The position numbers and the translations under genes were made by a program. 64,000 nt of DNA from Rhizophlyctis rosea (taxonomy: Eukaryota > Chytridiomycota > Chytridiomycetes > Rhizophlyctidales > Rhizophlyctidaceae): positions 38,404-102,403 of the forward strand of contig JADGJC010000137.1 in NCBI GenBank assembly GCA_027596075.1, written 5' to 3'. Each line of letters begins with the position of its first letter. The first letter of the stretch is position 1. Of this stretch, positions 33,158 through 46,024 are shown piece after piece. The notes beneath the pieces were generated by a model. That model did not search any database. It was not told where the DNA came from and saw only the letters and a list, made by a program, of their open reading frames with translations.

Positions 33158-34803
33158 GCTGTCCCTTTATGATCGGGGTTTTATTACAGTACACTAGAAA
33201 CAATTGTCTCACTTCAAGTTCGATTCAATGGAGACACCATCTCAGTCAAGGGTTGGCAACGAAAAAGGACAGAAGGACCTACCTGGACAAAGCAATTTGC
33301 ACAGTGGCCGTGCACAACTCAAAGCCACCGCAAGCCACAGAGCGCAGGCACAGCCACCGTCCTTCTGCAGACGCATTGCCAGGTTTGGTGGGTCCATTTG
33401 CAATAGGGTTGGAAGTCCAAGAAGCTTGCACTTCCTGCTAAAGTAACTTCCTACATGGTAATTGCAACCCTCAAGACTCGACTCTTTCACTCGAACAAAC
33501 AACATGGTCAAGATTTTGACGTGCTTGCGTTTTAATACAATTGCTTACCTACAAATCTCCTTTGGCTTGCTAACAGGGAAATGAATAGTATTCGATACAT
33601 CAAATACATGCCGTGTCGCGACACATGAGGGGTGGTGTCAGTATTGCTAGCTTCCTCTCTTTGATTCCGACGAGCGACAACCTACTACCATGACTATCAA
33701 AGCAACCCACACTACCATCCAGCTCCCCGCCACGGCATGCATGGGGTCCCCACTGCTCGCAGTGCCAGTCCGTGAAGCAGAGCAATCCGATTCCCCCATC
33801 GGCGTCGTGGTAACCTTGATTTCGCGCACCCCTTCGCAACAGGCATTCCACTACCCGTTGGCGCTCCCGGATCGGTCATGTTGAATACCTGCCAAACTGG
33901 CACAACATCCACACGGTGCGTTGAGCGGGAGGTGTTTTCAGATGGGGAGTTCTTCCGTCCTGTCCGAACTTTTATGCATGCTGCCATTCTCTATTCGAGA
34001 CGATGGTTGTGCCCTCCGTCTCCTCCGTCCAAAAGCTCCGCTCACAGCTCTTGGCGCAACATCAGCATCCTCATCGCTGGCATTTGCTGCTGCACAAAAT
34101 TCTGAACGCACGCATTTGTCACACAAGCAATGTTACTTTCAGGGTCCACAACTGGCGGCCGTTTACGTAATTAGAAACATGGCTGTGCCACTTCCCGCAC
34201 TGAGATTTCTCGATCCCCTCAGAAGGCAGGAGCGGCTTTTCGATTAAAATCAAAATGCCTTACAATTTTGCACTGGAGTTTGGCAGTGCGGTCAGCTTGA
34301 GAAATGAAAAATGCTCTTCCCTTGGATTCAAGAACAAGTGTCAGAGGCAAATCATTATGACAAAGTGTTCGAACGATCCATGGATGAAAGAGTGAGCAGC
34401 ACCAAAGCTGCAGGGGGAAAACCTACTGAGAATGACGGTTTGACGGAAGACACGACGTGTGTATCATTCTTTTCCAACAAGACTATTCGACAAGGGCGTC
34501 TATTTACAAAGGGATCTACGATGGGTATATGGGTATGTTGCCCTTCTCTTCAACCACAACACATCCTGAGTCCTTACAGAGGACAGCAATCATCTCTTTC
34601 ACAATCAGTTCCCCTCAAAACAAGCCTAGGTCATCAACCTCAAAGAGAGTGGAGAAATGCGTTATTCACCTTCCCGTCCGTCTCTGATACCTGAACCTGA
34701 AACACAAAGGAAAGGAAGTCAGGAATTGACTCCTCGGCTTTGATCAGGGAAGCTAAGATATGATATCAGAAAAGAACAATTGGAGAAAAACTGTACCTAG
34801 AAT
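33158..34803. other. Gene-poor spacer, possible small membrane or surface gene
   Basis: Most of this 1.6 kb shows no coding signal. One leftward stretch (33830-33647) reads EIKVTTTPMGESDCSASRTG and ends in a hydrophobic run (MVVWVALIVMVVGC) plus a short tail. This could be the Ser/Thr-rich C-terminus of a surface protein with a membrane or GPI segment, but no start or convincing upstream exon was found, so it is not called as a gene. Confidence 0.35.
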
Positions 34804-37205
34804 TCAATCTTCGGATCCCGGGAATGAGATAAATTGGTCCATATTTGCCGCTGGAGGTATCTGGTGATGGTGATATGCAAGGGATGGCTGGTGTGGACGA
34901 GAAATCCTCTTGCGGGTCAAGGTTGGGCGGTCGTATGCTGACGACCGCCAATTGGGCAAGTAATAGTCACAAGGGAGGATAGCACCCATTAGATGTGTGT
35001 GATCAGAGAAGCCAACTAACTGTCATCAAATACAACCAAAAAATGACAAATGCACTCACGAGAATACCTCCACCCCGCGGCCCCATACACATTGCCTACA
35101 CCAACACCCGCAGCCGCAGCCGCAGCAGCAGCAGCGGCTGCACGCCCTGGAGCCGGATACCCCAACAAAGGGCTGGTTGCCCTCTGATGTGAAAACGCCG
35201 GGTGAGCATCCCAATGATGATGATGCAGCGGTGCCGGTTGATGCTGCGGTAATCCAACTCCACCACCCTGTGACATGCCTCCCACCCAATGTGATGAAGA
35301 TGAGGAAGTCGCAGGAGGAGACGCAGGAGTCATGATAGGTGATTCATCAAAGTAATTGACAACGGAGAGAACGCTATTCCCTGCTGTGGTCGTGGTAAGA
35401 TTCGATAAAGTTGGTGACAAACATTGCCGATTCCGTCGTTGGGCAGCATGAGCTGCCGCAACAGCCACTGCTGCCGCGGCGGGGTGTTGATGGTGATGAG
35501 GGTGATGAGGATGATGCTGTAACNNNNNNNNNNTAGACCCCTGTCCCTGTCCCGACCCTCCCTGCCCTCCCCACCGTCCCACCGCACCCCCAACCCCCGC
35601 CCCACTCCCATCCCCCACCTTCCCCACCGGCCCAGTCCCCCCCTTAAACCTCTCCCCCGTCTTCCTCGGCCGATACTTATAATCCGGATGCTGCGCACTA
35701 TGCTTCTCCTTCGCCTGCCTCGCAAATTCCATAAACACCCGTCGCACGTCCTCGTCCTCGTGTTTCCAGATATGCGCAACGATCTTGGAGATGGTGTTGT
35801 TGTTTAGTATTCGGTCGGAGAGGTGAGCGCGTTGTTTTATGCCTGCGATGATGGCATGGAGTTTTTTGCGGTAGATTATGAAGCAGTTTACGGGGCGGGG
35901 GACGTGTTTTTGGGGTTGTGGTGTGGGTTGGGGTGGGGGTGGTGGGCGTTGTTGGGGTGTGTGGGGTGGTGGTGGTTTGTGGTGCGAGAGGGGGAGGTTG
36001 GGGTGTTGGAGGGAGATGAGTTGATTACGGGAAGATGATGGTTGTGTTGAAGGCATGGTGCAAGAGTCGTCTAAAGAGGTTAGTGGCGAGTAACCAAGGT
36101 CGAGGGAGTTGTAATCTGATAGATTGGTATCTGTTGTTGATAGTTGGTGGTGTGAAAATTGATCGGATATGCCAGCCAGCGCTGTCCAATCGAAAGACTT
36201 ATCGGAGTCGAAGACAGAGGAATAGAATGGGTTGTTATGGGGTGTCAATAGTGCGAAGGATGATGTGACTGCAGTGGTTGATTCCGACGCTTCCATGGAA
36301 ATGTCGGTGGCGGTGGCAACAAGAAACGAGGGAGAGGAGGATGAAGTAGCGTTTACTTGCGGAGAGAGGGGATTATGAAGACTCAAAGTGCCAATATCGT
36401 GCTGATTTGAATGAGAAAAAGGAGATTGCGGAGGGGAATGAAAGTCATTAGATCTGATGTTCTCGGAATCGAGGGGTACGATGGTTACAATTGGGGTCGG
36501 GATGCCATGAGGAACATTATGATGGTCCCCAGTGCCGAGCAGGTCCAACTCCGAAAAGACAGATGCCGCGTCTTGTGATGACGAACCAGAATCCAGTACC
36601 GGCAGAACAGGTGACGACGACGAAGCCTCAGAAGCTTTCACTATATCAGGCTCACTCTGGGATCTACCTATATCTTTCTCATCTGCAGCTGCCGCCACCG
36701 CCGGCACGGGCAACGCATCGTCACTCGCCGTCGTGGCATTAAAATTTACGGTGGCTGCAGATTCATCAGCAGCAACAATACCCGCCTCCATTAATGCCAT
36801 CTCCGCAGCTTTAGCCTTCTTACTCTTCCTACCCCTCTTCTTCTTCTCCGGCGGCACCGACTTCCCCTCCCCATCCGCGCCGTTGGTACCAGACCCCAAA
36901 ATGTCCGCCGGACAAATCTGCGCCATCGAAACAGTTCCCACGGGCACCTCGTACGGGTTGTATTTAAGAGATGCCGCCCCGGCTGCAGGACGCGGTGGCC
37001 GTCGGCCAGTGGCGGGAGGAGTATAACTATGCGAATGTTCCGCTGACGGTTGGGTGTATGCGTCAATATGTACAGGCATGGGATCTCCGTATGTTGATGG
37101 CGGTTGGGAAAGTGCAAATGGGGAGTCTAGCTCGTCAGCGGCGTTGAATGGGGCATGCGAGTGAGATGACGCGTACGGATCGTAATATGGGTTGTAATAT
37201 GCCAT
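34804..37205 (-). CDS. HMG-box transcription factor
   Basis: A sequence-specific DNA-binding protein. I chose the ATG at 37205 (MAYYNPYYDPYASSHSHAPF); an in-frame ATG at 37277 is less likely. Exon 1 runs to a GTGAGT donor at 35059, and a 44-nt intron (35016-35059) keeps frame into the last exon (LGFSDHTHLMGAILPC), stop at 34804. The N-terminal half is low-complexity Ser/Pro/Asp-rich with a Lys-rich nuclear-localisation patch (PPEKKKRGRKSKKAK near 36845). The HMG box spans about 35900-35650: HVPRPVNCFIIYRKKLHAII, ILNNNTISKIVAHIWKHEDE, and KYRPRK after the HPDYKY turn. It is of the MATA-HMG/SOX type found in fungal mating-type and Ste11/Prf1-like regulators. His- and Ala-rich runs follow. A 10-N assembly gap (35524-35533) lies inside the coding region, so frame across it is unproven. 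A role in sexual identity would be speculative. Confidence 0.85.
35524..35533. other. Assembly gap (10 N)
   Basis: Ten ambiguous bases interrupt the HMG-box gene within a GC-rich, repeat-coding part (Gly/Gln/Ser-rich on one side, His/Pro-rich on the other). True length and sequence are unknown. Confidence 0.99.
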
Positions 37206-38868
37206 CCTGATGTGCGTTTGCAATGAATACGAGTTTACGATAGGGTTTATCTGTAATAGATACATCAAAAATGCCATGGCATTGCGTTTGAAATGCCACT
37301 CAACGCATTACACCCAATCTGATTCAAATGGCTATCGAGCCATCTGTCATTTTGCTTTCCAGCCCAAAACCCACAATTACGCAATCCCGGCGAAAAAGAG
37401 CAGGATCACTCACTTGAAAGTTTACAGGGGTATATATGGCAAGGTATATCCAACAAACAGCTCCACGTTCAACGTACTCCTAAATAAACGCAATCACCAA
37501 TGTCAATACCACCACCGATCTCAACAATACCTCAAAAAATCACCCACTACAAAAACTCAAAAAAACACTCGTTCCAAACGTCCGGCCAACTGAGGCTTGT
37601 GAAAAAGCTCGATGCAGGAATGTAGGGTGCAGACGGCTTGTAGTGAGCAACATCCCCATGTCTACTTATAGATGGCATGTCATGATGCGGAACCCGTTTG
37701 CCTGATGAACTTGGAAAGAAACGTAAGGTCAGCAAGGCATCAAGGCCTGGTAATTTTGACTCCCTGCGCCACGGGCCCTTCCCCATGATTTCTGATCGTC
37801 CATGCGGTCTGGGTGCTTCTCTTTCCCCCCCGCCAATCATGCGATCTTGCGAGGTTGTAGGAAGCGATCGTGGTGTGTTCCGGACTGGAGGTAAAGGTGT
37901 GGTACGTCATGCTGGATGGAGGGAAGGAAGTGGGATTTTATAATTTTGCTTTTCGTGCATTTGCAGGAGAAAATTTTCAAGGACCATTTGTGGTGTCGGC
38001 GCGGCGCAGCCGACGCGTCTTGACCTCTCCCCAACTTCACGCAACATACTGCACAGCAGATGCAGTCACTTAGGCCTATCCTATGATCTCAATGTTACTG
38101 CCCCCCTCCGACTATTGCAGGCCTTGGCACAGAAACTGTAGTAGTATGGCCGCTGAATGGACTGGCAACATGAAAGTGATAGCATCTTGACACCAAATGA
38201 GGGAATGATGACAATCAAATCTGGTCCAAAAAAATTATCAGATGAGAATGCCCTAAAGGAAGTGAAGACATGATGTGGAACCTGTGACTTGTCATCATTC
38301 AAGCCGTCCATCAACGTTAGTAATTTTGGTCGTATACAGAAAACCATCACCTGACATGGAACATGATGAACTGCACCGAATCTAAGTTTAATGGTTTCAA
38401 AAGGTTACCGATGGCACCCAATTTTGAGCGCAAAATTGTGCTTCCTACTTATCAGAAGTCACCAGATGTTTCACACCGGAAAACGGACATTACTGAAATA
38501 AATCGGAAAATTGTCTGATGGGTAGAATGTCGCATTCTCGCACACCTATCCAGTATTCTCCCCAGAGGTCCCAACCCTTCCATCAAAGTAACTGCAATAT
38601 ACGCGTACCAATTCCCACGCTTCAAAGTCAAAGCATATACACATACACACATCGAGCGCACTCAAAGTCTACACGAAAAGCAATGTAAGGAATACTGACT
38701 GCTATTGTTCAAAGGATATAACGCTACGACATGGAAAGATTTGGAAGAAAAGAAAAAAGAACGGTAAAAGCAATATGCCAAAGTGGAACAAGTTACACGA
38801 CATGCCTATGACGTGTCCCGATCGATTTTGTTGCATTTTCGAAGCAGAGGCAGGACATCCCCGCCCGT
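37206..38868. other. Intergenic
   Basis: This is upstream sequence of the HMG-box gene and the 3' flank of the RNA-binding protein gene. The open stretches present (for example 37870-38073 on the plus strand) have no domain, splice partner or coding-like composition. Nothing supported. Confidence 0.45.
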
Positions 38869-41439
38869 TCAACGTGCATACGGATGGTACCCCCTGCTCC
38901 TACCCCCCCCCCCCCCCCCCCCCCCCGCAACCCCCCCGCGCGCCCCGGGGCCCGGCCGGGGGGGCGCCCCACCACCACCCCTCTCATCCCCCCCACCAGC
39001 ATCCAACCCATCATCCTCCGCACCCCTCCCCGCCCCACCCCTCCCAGGACTCCTATCATACCCGCCGCCACCGCCGCCACCCCTCTCGCCCCCAGCACCA
39101 CCACGCCTGTACCCTTCCCTTCCACCATACCCATAGTACGAACCATACCGCCCCCCATACCCCGGATACATCCCATAAGCCCCATAATAACTCCCATACC
39201 TCCCATAAGCCCCCGCATAAGCCGCCAACGCCGCCGGATCATACCCAGCCGCCGCCGCACGAGATCCATAGGACCCATACCCTTCCATCGGGTAATACCC
39301 CGCCGCACCGTACGCTCCCACGGGGTACCCATAAGCCTGGAACCTCCCTCCCCCACCACCTCCGAACCGGTCTTCCCCGCCGCCGGAGGAAGAGGAGCCA
39401 CCCGCGCCTCCCGCGAAGCGTGCGGCGTAGGCTGGGTTCATGGCGTAAGGGCCGTACCGACCGCCTCCGGAGCGAGTGTCGGCTGGACCGCCGCCGCCAC
39501 TGGCGCCGCCGAGACGCGAACGGATGGGACCGAAGTTTGAGGTGCGGGTGTCGACCATTCCGCCGAAGCCGCTGTTGCTGCTGGTGCCGCCGCGGCCGTA
39601 GGACGCCGAGGAGGTGGATTGGATGCGGTGCTTGGGCATGGCGCGTTTCACTTCGACCTGAATGATGGAGAAAAGATAAGTTAATGAGTCCACACTCACT
39701 CACAAGGCCCAAATCAATCACATGGATACATGACATCAAACAAAATTTGTGAAAACACTCACCGTCTTCCCATTGATCTCCAACTCCCCCAAACTCTGCT
39801 TCGCCATCGCCTTATCGACTCCATCCGAGTTCTCGAATGTAATGAACCCAAAACCCCTCGGGCGACCCGTCTCACGGTCCGTCATCAGCGTCGCGTCAAC
39901 GACTTTGCCGAAGCGGGTGAAGTAATCGCGGAAGTTGTCCTCCGTCACGTCGGCCGCGACGCCGCCCACGAAGATCTTTTCCGTGCGTTCTTGTTCTTCG
40001 CGTGGGATGGCGCGTTTGGGGTCGATCTGTGGAGAAGGAAGTGAGGGTTGGTGGTTAGAGGTGTGAGAGGGTTGGGAAGGAAAATGAAGGGATGGGTGAT
40101 TTCCTGTACGTACGATCTTGCCATCCAGCGTATGTTCGAGCTGCAACACTTCGTCCACCGATCGGGAGTCGCGGAAGGTCAGGAATCCAAAGCCGCGAGA
40201 GCGGTTGGTGGCGGGGTCTTTCATGACGACGCAGTCGTCGACTTCACCGAACTTTTCGAAGTAGGCTCGCATGCTCTCTGTTGGGAAAAGGGAGAATGCC
40301 AGGATCGCGGTTAGGCGGTTGCATTTATACGCATGCAGATGGTTTCCGTCTCATTGTTGCGATGTTGGCCGGGCGGTACGGTTGACCGTCCAATGAGCTT
40401 GATTGCCTTTGAGTACGCTTCTCATTTCTGTTTAGCAACCGACGATGATCCACCCATAAACTTCATGTCACGGTCCCCTCTTCAGAAGCTTTACGAACTT
40501 GCTTCCGACACACGCAAATTTGCGGAAAACAAACGCATTATATTGTCAAACACTAAAATCTTACCGTCTGTAGTCTCCCAATTCAAGCCTCCTATGAACA
40601 TTTTCCTAAATTACGGCAAAGGATTGAGAGGGGAGAAATGACCTAATTAGCTACGCAATAACTACTTCAAGCTTGAAACTAGCAACAACCCGCGCACAAG
40701 CTCTCTCTAAGATGCCTCTGCCTTTCTCCTCTAATGTGCCTCTAATGTCCAATGATACTGTCGTGCGAAGAACTACTGACTGTCCAGTGACTACTGAGCA
40801 GTATTGGTCGTCGCTATAGAATGCTCTTTACACTCCAATTGATGCTAATAGTCCCTTTATCTGCTATTGTTATTGCTAAGATCTTGCATCGGGGTCGGCG
40901 CTGTTACGATAATCAGGAACGTACTCACGACGGGGAAAGCAAGAAGCTGATAAGCCTTACCGGAATCGCTGTGATCTGATGACATAGCTATCCTTCAATC
41001 CCAATGTGCAACCCATTCTGCAGCGAAAATGGTGTCCAAGACCATTATGCGCTGATTGGCTCTTCGTTTGTTGCTCTTTGATCCAGTCATTCATCCGTAG
41101 ACCTCTCAGCATCTTTCTCAACCCTTCCGTCTTCCATCTCCATCGTCTCTCGCGTGCACGCCCTCACAACCACAGCAAGCTAACTGGCACTTACCCGGAG
41201 TCAGACTTGTTGGGGTCCAGAATGTTGAGAGGTTGTTGGTTCTTTGAAATGCCCGACATGGGAACTGCCTCGTTTCCATCATCGCCAGCAGCGGTGGCGC
41301 CTGCACCGTCGTCGCCGCCGCCCAAATCGTCCAGGGCTCCACCGTAACTGGCGTCTTCAAGGTAAGAGTAGTCACCGTAATTGTCGCCAGCACCCTCTTG
41401 TGCGTATGGGTCCAAGCCGTCGTCTTGCACGTCACCCAT
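38869..41439 (-). CDS. Two-RRM hnRNP-type RNA-binding protein (Hrp1/DAZAP1/Musashi-like)
   Basis: Five exons fit cleanly. Exon 1 (41439-41195) is an acidic leader, MGDVQDDGLDPYAQEGAGDN, ending KSDSG. Exon 2 (40605-40565) opens RRM1 with KMFIGGLNWETTD. Exon 3 (40277-40114) continues ESMRAYFEKFGEVDDCVVMK and SRGFGFLTF (RNP1). Exon 4 (40026-39763) holds RRM2 with TEKIFVGGVAADVTEDNFRD (RNP2) and RPRGFGFITF (RNP1). Exon 5 (39657-38869) gives VEVKRAMPKHR and a long Gly/Tyr/Arg-rich tail (YGRYGSYYGAYGMYPGYGGR; GGERGGGGGGGYDR) with RGG-like pieces. KMFIGGLNW and the paired RRMs match the Hrp1/Nab4-DAZAP1-Musashi class, which acts in mRNA 3'-end processing, export or translation. The tail is typical of phase-separating hnRNPs. 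The first intron is unusually long (about 590 nt). A 24-nt homopolymer codes poly-Gly near the C-terminus. Confidence 0.9.
38903..38926 (+). repeat. 24-nt poly-C run inside coding sequence
   Basis: An uninterrupted run of C on the plus strand encodes poly-Gly in the RNA-binding protein's tail on the minus strand. Length errors or real slippage here would change the reading frame of the last dozen residues. Confidence 0.95.
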
Positions 41440-41986
41440 CTTGCCGGTTTTTGAGCAGAGGCCGTTCGAAGTGTGTAGAAGATAGGTTGCGTGAGAACGT
41501 CAAGCTGTCAGGTGCAAGCGTAGGGAATGCACAACTTTCTCAAGGATATTCGAGGGATACAATAATAAGAACCAAGATACGTAGTCAGTGCGACACTTGT
41601 TCTACTGAGTTTATACGATATTGATAACGACACAGAATTTGGAACAAGTGTATCTGATAGCAGGAAATCAAGCGAGATTGAAGCGTGGGAAAAGGACAGA
41701 ATGAAAGGGGGGCTGGGGGGCGCCTTCGGAGTGGACAAGCAAGCACCACCCTGTTCCTGACCGTGTGACCAGCAACACATCAATGTGATCATCATCGTGA
41801 TTGTCATTGCAACATCCATTAATGAACACACTCATCATGACTCATCCCTGGAGGGCATGCACACCCCATAGCCCTACAGGAATCTCCCTCTACCGCGACC
41901 CAACTGCGGCTGCCCTAAACATTCCCACACCATACGCTAGATCGCGATAACATTACCATCTCCACCCAAACCGACGCACTAATATA
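41440..41986. promoter_or_regulatory. Divergent promoter region (RNA-binding protein / NMT)
   Basis: These 547 bp separate the starts of the leftward RRM gene and the rightward NMT gene. No coding sequence is supported, although a leftward open stretch exists at 41508-41831. The region should carry the promoters of both housekeeping genes; no specific site was identified. Confidence 0.5.
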
Positions 41987-44363
41987 ATGGCGTCCACTCC
42001 TCCAGAGCAGTCGGGCAGCTCAACTCCGGGCTCAACGGAAGACCTGCACGCGCAAAACGGAAGTCTGGCCGCTCCGGCTACGGAGGACGGAGCACCGGGA
42101 TCGGACACAAAATCCACTTTGAAAAGTCTGCTGAAGAAAAGGAAGGGCAAAGGGAAGGAGAAGGCGAAGGAAGATACTACTCAGGCTCCTGCTGCAAGTC
42201 AGGACGTCGCGCCAGCAACAACTATGGATCCCGAAATGGTCAAGAGGATGGAAGAACTTATGAAGAAGGTAGGAAGGGCGGACTGAGAGCCAGTTCCCAC
42301 GCACCGATTCAAGCGAAGAGGACCTAACCATGGCATACAGGCACGTATGCTAGAGCTGGCACAGTCTGGAAATAGCGAACAGCGTTTGCGGAAAGTGGCG
42401 AAAGAAATGAAGGATTACAAATTTTGGCAGACACAGCCTGTGCGGCGAGTTGGTAAGTTTGTTTACCAATTGTGAACACCACGCGTAAAAATCGATGACT
42501 TGACCCATTGAATCATAGACGAGGATGTTGTGACCAATGGACCCATCACGCCGGACCTCCCACGCGATCAACTTCAACAAGAGCCATATCCTTTACCCAA
42601 AGATTTTGAATGGAGTCTGATAGATATTGACAACGAAGCTGAGGTAAAGCATAAGCGGCAGCGGTTGCGTTTGCGGGACGAGTGGGAAGGAAAGGAACAA
42701 AGAGCCGTGCATGTCGTTTCTTTGGCCGGGAACGGTCCGAGGCATGAGCGATCTGCCACCAGGCGCGCCGCGGCACAACCAGCAGTACGCCCTCATGACA
42801 CATGATCGTCACCAAAAAGATTGGATCTGGCGAATGCAGAGGTGCACTTTGGTTTCTGACCTTTACTGACATTCAACATCAGAACAAGGAACTGTACGAA
42901 CTTCTGTCTCTAAATTATGTCGAGGATGATGATGCAATGTTCCGGTTTGATTATTCAGCAGAGTTCCTCAAATGGTGAGCTTTATTGAAACGAGATAATG
43001 CCATTCACCTCGATCCATTCTTACTTCTTTGTCGACAGGGCATTGAAACCGCCAGGCTGGAAAAAAGTCTGGCATATTGGTGTCCGGGTATCAAAAAACC
43101 GTAAGCTAGTGGCCTTCATCAGTGGAATTCCGGCAGATTTGAGAATCGTAGATCAGTAGGTGGCTTGAACCTTTCTCATCTCCATTCCGATGAATGTTTA
43201 ATCGTCCCTCAAAGCACCCAACTGCTCGTCGAAATCAACTTCCTCTGCGTGCATAAGAAGCTGCGGTCAAAGCGCTTGGCGCCAGTCATGATCAAGGAAG
43301 TTACACGGAGGGTCAATTTGGAGGGGATTTTCCAAGCCACATACACTGCAGGAGTGTTCTTGCCGACGCCTATTTCCACATGCCGGTAAGGAACAGTCAA
43401 AGGCACAACTTTATTGCTCTTTGGTCACCACTTGTTTGATATATAATTTCTCCTCTGCCGTATACCAGCTACTACCACCGCTCCCTCAACCCAAAGAAAC
43501 TAATAGAAACCAGTTTCTCTCATTTGGGCCGTAACATGACCATGGCTCGGACGATACGATTGTACAAATTGCCTGATGTGAGTTTGCGGAGGGATTCATT
43601 TTCAGATTGGCCCATGTGAATCTTTTCCTAGAGGAAAACGTGACTGACAAATGATTCATGGTAGACCACCTCATCCCGCCTGCGACCCATGACGGAGGCG
43701 GACGTACCCCGCGTCACATACCTGCTGAACAAATACCTATCCAAATTCACCGTTGCGGCGCACTTTTCGGAGAAGGACGTGGCACACTGGCTGTTGCCCG
43801 TACCAGGTGTTGTCTTCAGTTACGTGAGCGAGGTGAGCCTTCTGAAGTTTGATGAATCCTATCGACCTCCGCAATCAAATTTGATGCCTAATGGTGTCTC
43901 TCAATCATCAAAGGAATTCGAGACGAAAGAAGTTGTGGATTTCGTTTCTTTCTACTCATTACCGAGCACGGTCATCGGCCACCCGGTCCATAAGCACATC
44001 AACGCAGCATATCTCTTCTATTATGTTCCGAAGGATATGGGCGCCGATCCTGCCGTATTACAGGCGTTGATTAAGGATGGGTTGATTTTGGCGAGAAATG
44101 TGAGTTTCTTGATGGTTCACTCCTTGGCTGCAATCGTTGACGTGGTATTTTTGGGTTGCCAAATTCTAACTGTGCGGGGGCATCGGTTCTTTTTTCTCAT
44201 GCAGGCCAACTTCGACGTCTTCAACTGCCTCAACCTGATGCAAAACGGGGAGTTTGTGGAGAATCTGAAGTTTGGGAAGGGGGATGGGAACCTGCATTAT
44301 TATTTGTATAATTATCGGTGTCAGAATGTTGAGCCGGAGGAGATGGCGTTGGTTTTGCTATGA
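41987..44363 (+). CDS. NMT1: Glycylpeptide N-tetradecanoyltransferase (N-myristoyltransferase)
   Basis: Cytosolic/ribosome-associated enzyme that moves myristate from myristoyl-CoA to the N-terminal Gly of target proteins. The start at 41987 opens a Ser/Gly/Pro leader followed by a basic ribosome-binding-type stretch ([16 protein letters not shown]). Exons then encode [52 protein letters not shown], and [20 protein letters not shown]. The acyl-CoA-binding core is [20 protein letters not shown] followed by [79 protein letters not shown] and [20 protein letters not shown] follow. The protein ends [11 protein letters not shown]...ALVLL; the C-terminal carboxylate is the catalytic base in this family and the end is intact (stop 44361-44363). 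At least nine introns are present. All expected blocks are in order. Confidence 0.96.
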
Positions 44364-44657
44364 AATGGCCGTTTGTACAAAAAGAGAATGGGGTTGGACA
44401 AAGTTTCATTTGTTGATACACTTGTCGGAGGGCGGTCATGTGAGGTTTGGGCGGGACTGCTTGTGAGGTTCTGTTGCGGGTTTTTTGTAACATAGTAAGA
44501 ATAGTACCACGTTGGTGTCGATTTTTGCCCGAAACTAACGACCCTTATGATGATTCATGGATCACGCAAACGGTGCTATCAATGTCAAACGGTTGTGTCG
44601 GACGACACATCCAGCAGAGAGATGCACATTTCGACCGAATCAAATGAAGTACATCAA

Positions 44658-46024
44658 TCACGAGAACTTGACTCGCTTATTCCGACGAGGATCTCGACCG
44701 AGATTGACCAAGCCGTACTTCCTCTTGCCCAGTTTGCCGAATCGTCTGCGTGTCTTTTGGAGATGTTGCTTGCTGTTTGTCATAGTATCCCGTACCTTCA
44801 TGTTGAAGTCTTGTCCTGAAGGTGAACGGGGCGTTGTCAATCCAGTAGAAGATCCAAGCCTGTTACAATTTCCTTTGCAATGATGGTCTCTTAAAACTGG
44901 ACCATTTTCCGTACCTGACAGTACATCCTTTATGAACTTGCTAACTTCTGCGTCGGGGATTACCGTTGTCTTGCCGTCTTGGTTTTCAAGTAGGATCCAG
45001 AACATCTGGGAAGGATACATGATTTCAAGATGTCTTCAACGATATGAGACTGTTGACTCAGTACCTGATAGTCCAAGTACTGTACTTCTTCCTCTTCCTC
45101 GTCCTCCTCTTCCCCGTCATCCTCCTCCCCTCCTCCTTCTTCCTCAAGCCCATCCCCCCCACCCTTTTCAATCCACAGCCAGTTAAGATACCCTCCAAAA
45201 ACAGCATCCTCCAACGCAAAGCCAGCCTTGGAGTAGTAGCCACCATCTCTACCTCCGTACCGGCCAGCATCTCGTTTACATCTAGCGAGAAAGGAGTGGG
45301 CACTTTCATGAAGCACGGCAACAAAGAGGACAAAGACATGAAGGTCGGATTTTCGGTATTGGTTGTTGCCCATTGCTCTGATTATCTGCATCCCATACGC
45401 AACGCTTCAGCAACCAACCAAAAACAAAATAACAGGAAAAACTCATCTACCCACAATATCATTGACAACACACGTAAAGGGCTGCTCCGGATTCGTCCTA
45501 CCCAACTTCCTTCTATCGGGTAGAAACTCCGCCTGAAATGTCGGAGGTCTCTCCAAAAGCCTTGCGCGTAGTGTTGCGGCCTCCTTTGGCGTTGGTGGAT
45601 GATCATATGATTGTTCATATGTGATTCCACGTAGAAGGAATAGGTATTTATTCCTCCATGACTCTTTCTGCATTGCTGCTGTGTACATTGATTGAGCTTT
45701 CACGAAGGGTGGGTCGTAACCATATTGGCCGCGGTAGGGTGGTGGGGAAGGTGAGCGGGGAGGTGATGATGGGTCCACGTTTATGGTGATTGTGTTTGGA
45801 GGATGGGAAGTTGGTTGGCGATGGTTGTTTACTCGTGGGCGCTCGGTGATTGTCCACTTGTCAGTGGATGTGCTCTTCATTCGCAGACCGTAAACGCCGA
45901 TGGTCTGTCGGGAAAAGGGGTTGTGATCGACAAGCTTGGGGAGTGTGGAGTGTTTGCAGTTGAAAAGTGGGTAGTGCCAGTAACAAGGAAATGAAAGTTC
46001 AGGGAATGAGAAGGTAAGACCCAC
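44658..46024 (-). CDS. Putative HExxH-motif protein of unknown function
   Basis: A leftward gene of at least three exons. Exon 1 (from 46024, or from an in-frame ATG at 45880) has a Pro/Ser-rich part, then PPFVKAQSMYTAAMQKESWR and EAATLRARLLERPPTFQAEF. After an intron (about 45459-45391) exon 2 reads IRAMGNNQYRKSDLHVFVLF and AVLHESAHSFLARC. HESAH is an HExxH zinc-binding-type motif within a hydrophobic helix, as in zincin-like peptidases. GYYSKAGFALEDAVFGGYLN follows, with an ED/GG pattern seen in fungal HExxH hypothetical proteins, then a very acidic run (about 20 Glu/Asp near 45140-45080). Exon 3 carries MFWILLENQDGKTTVIPDAE. The 3' end is uncertain: different acceptor choices give stops at about 44837, 44677 or 44658. 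No third zinc ligand was confirmed, so protease activity is only a possibility. Confidence 0.55.

Noticed and set aside
33647..33829. Small leftward gene ending in a hydrophobic segment
   Set aside because: Plausible Ser/Thr-rich membrane tail, but no start codon, signal peptide or upstream exon could be joined in frame.
38775..39665. Rightward Pro/His/Arg-rich open frame (296 codons)
   Set aside because: Antisense of the Gly/Tyr/Arg-rich tail of the RRM protein, whose exon structure and RRMs are secure.
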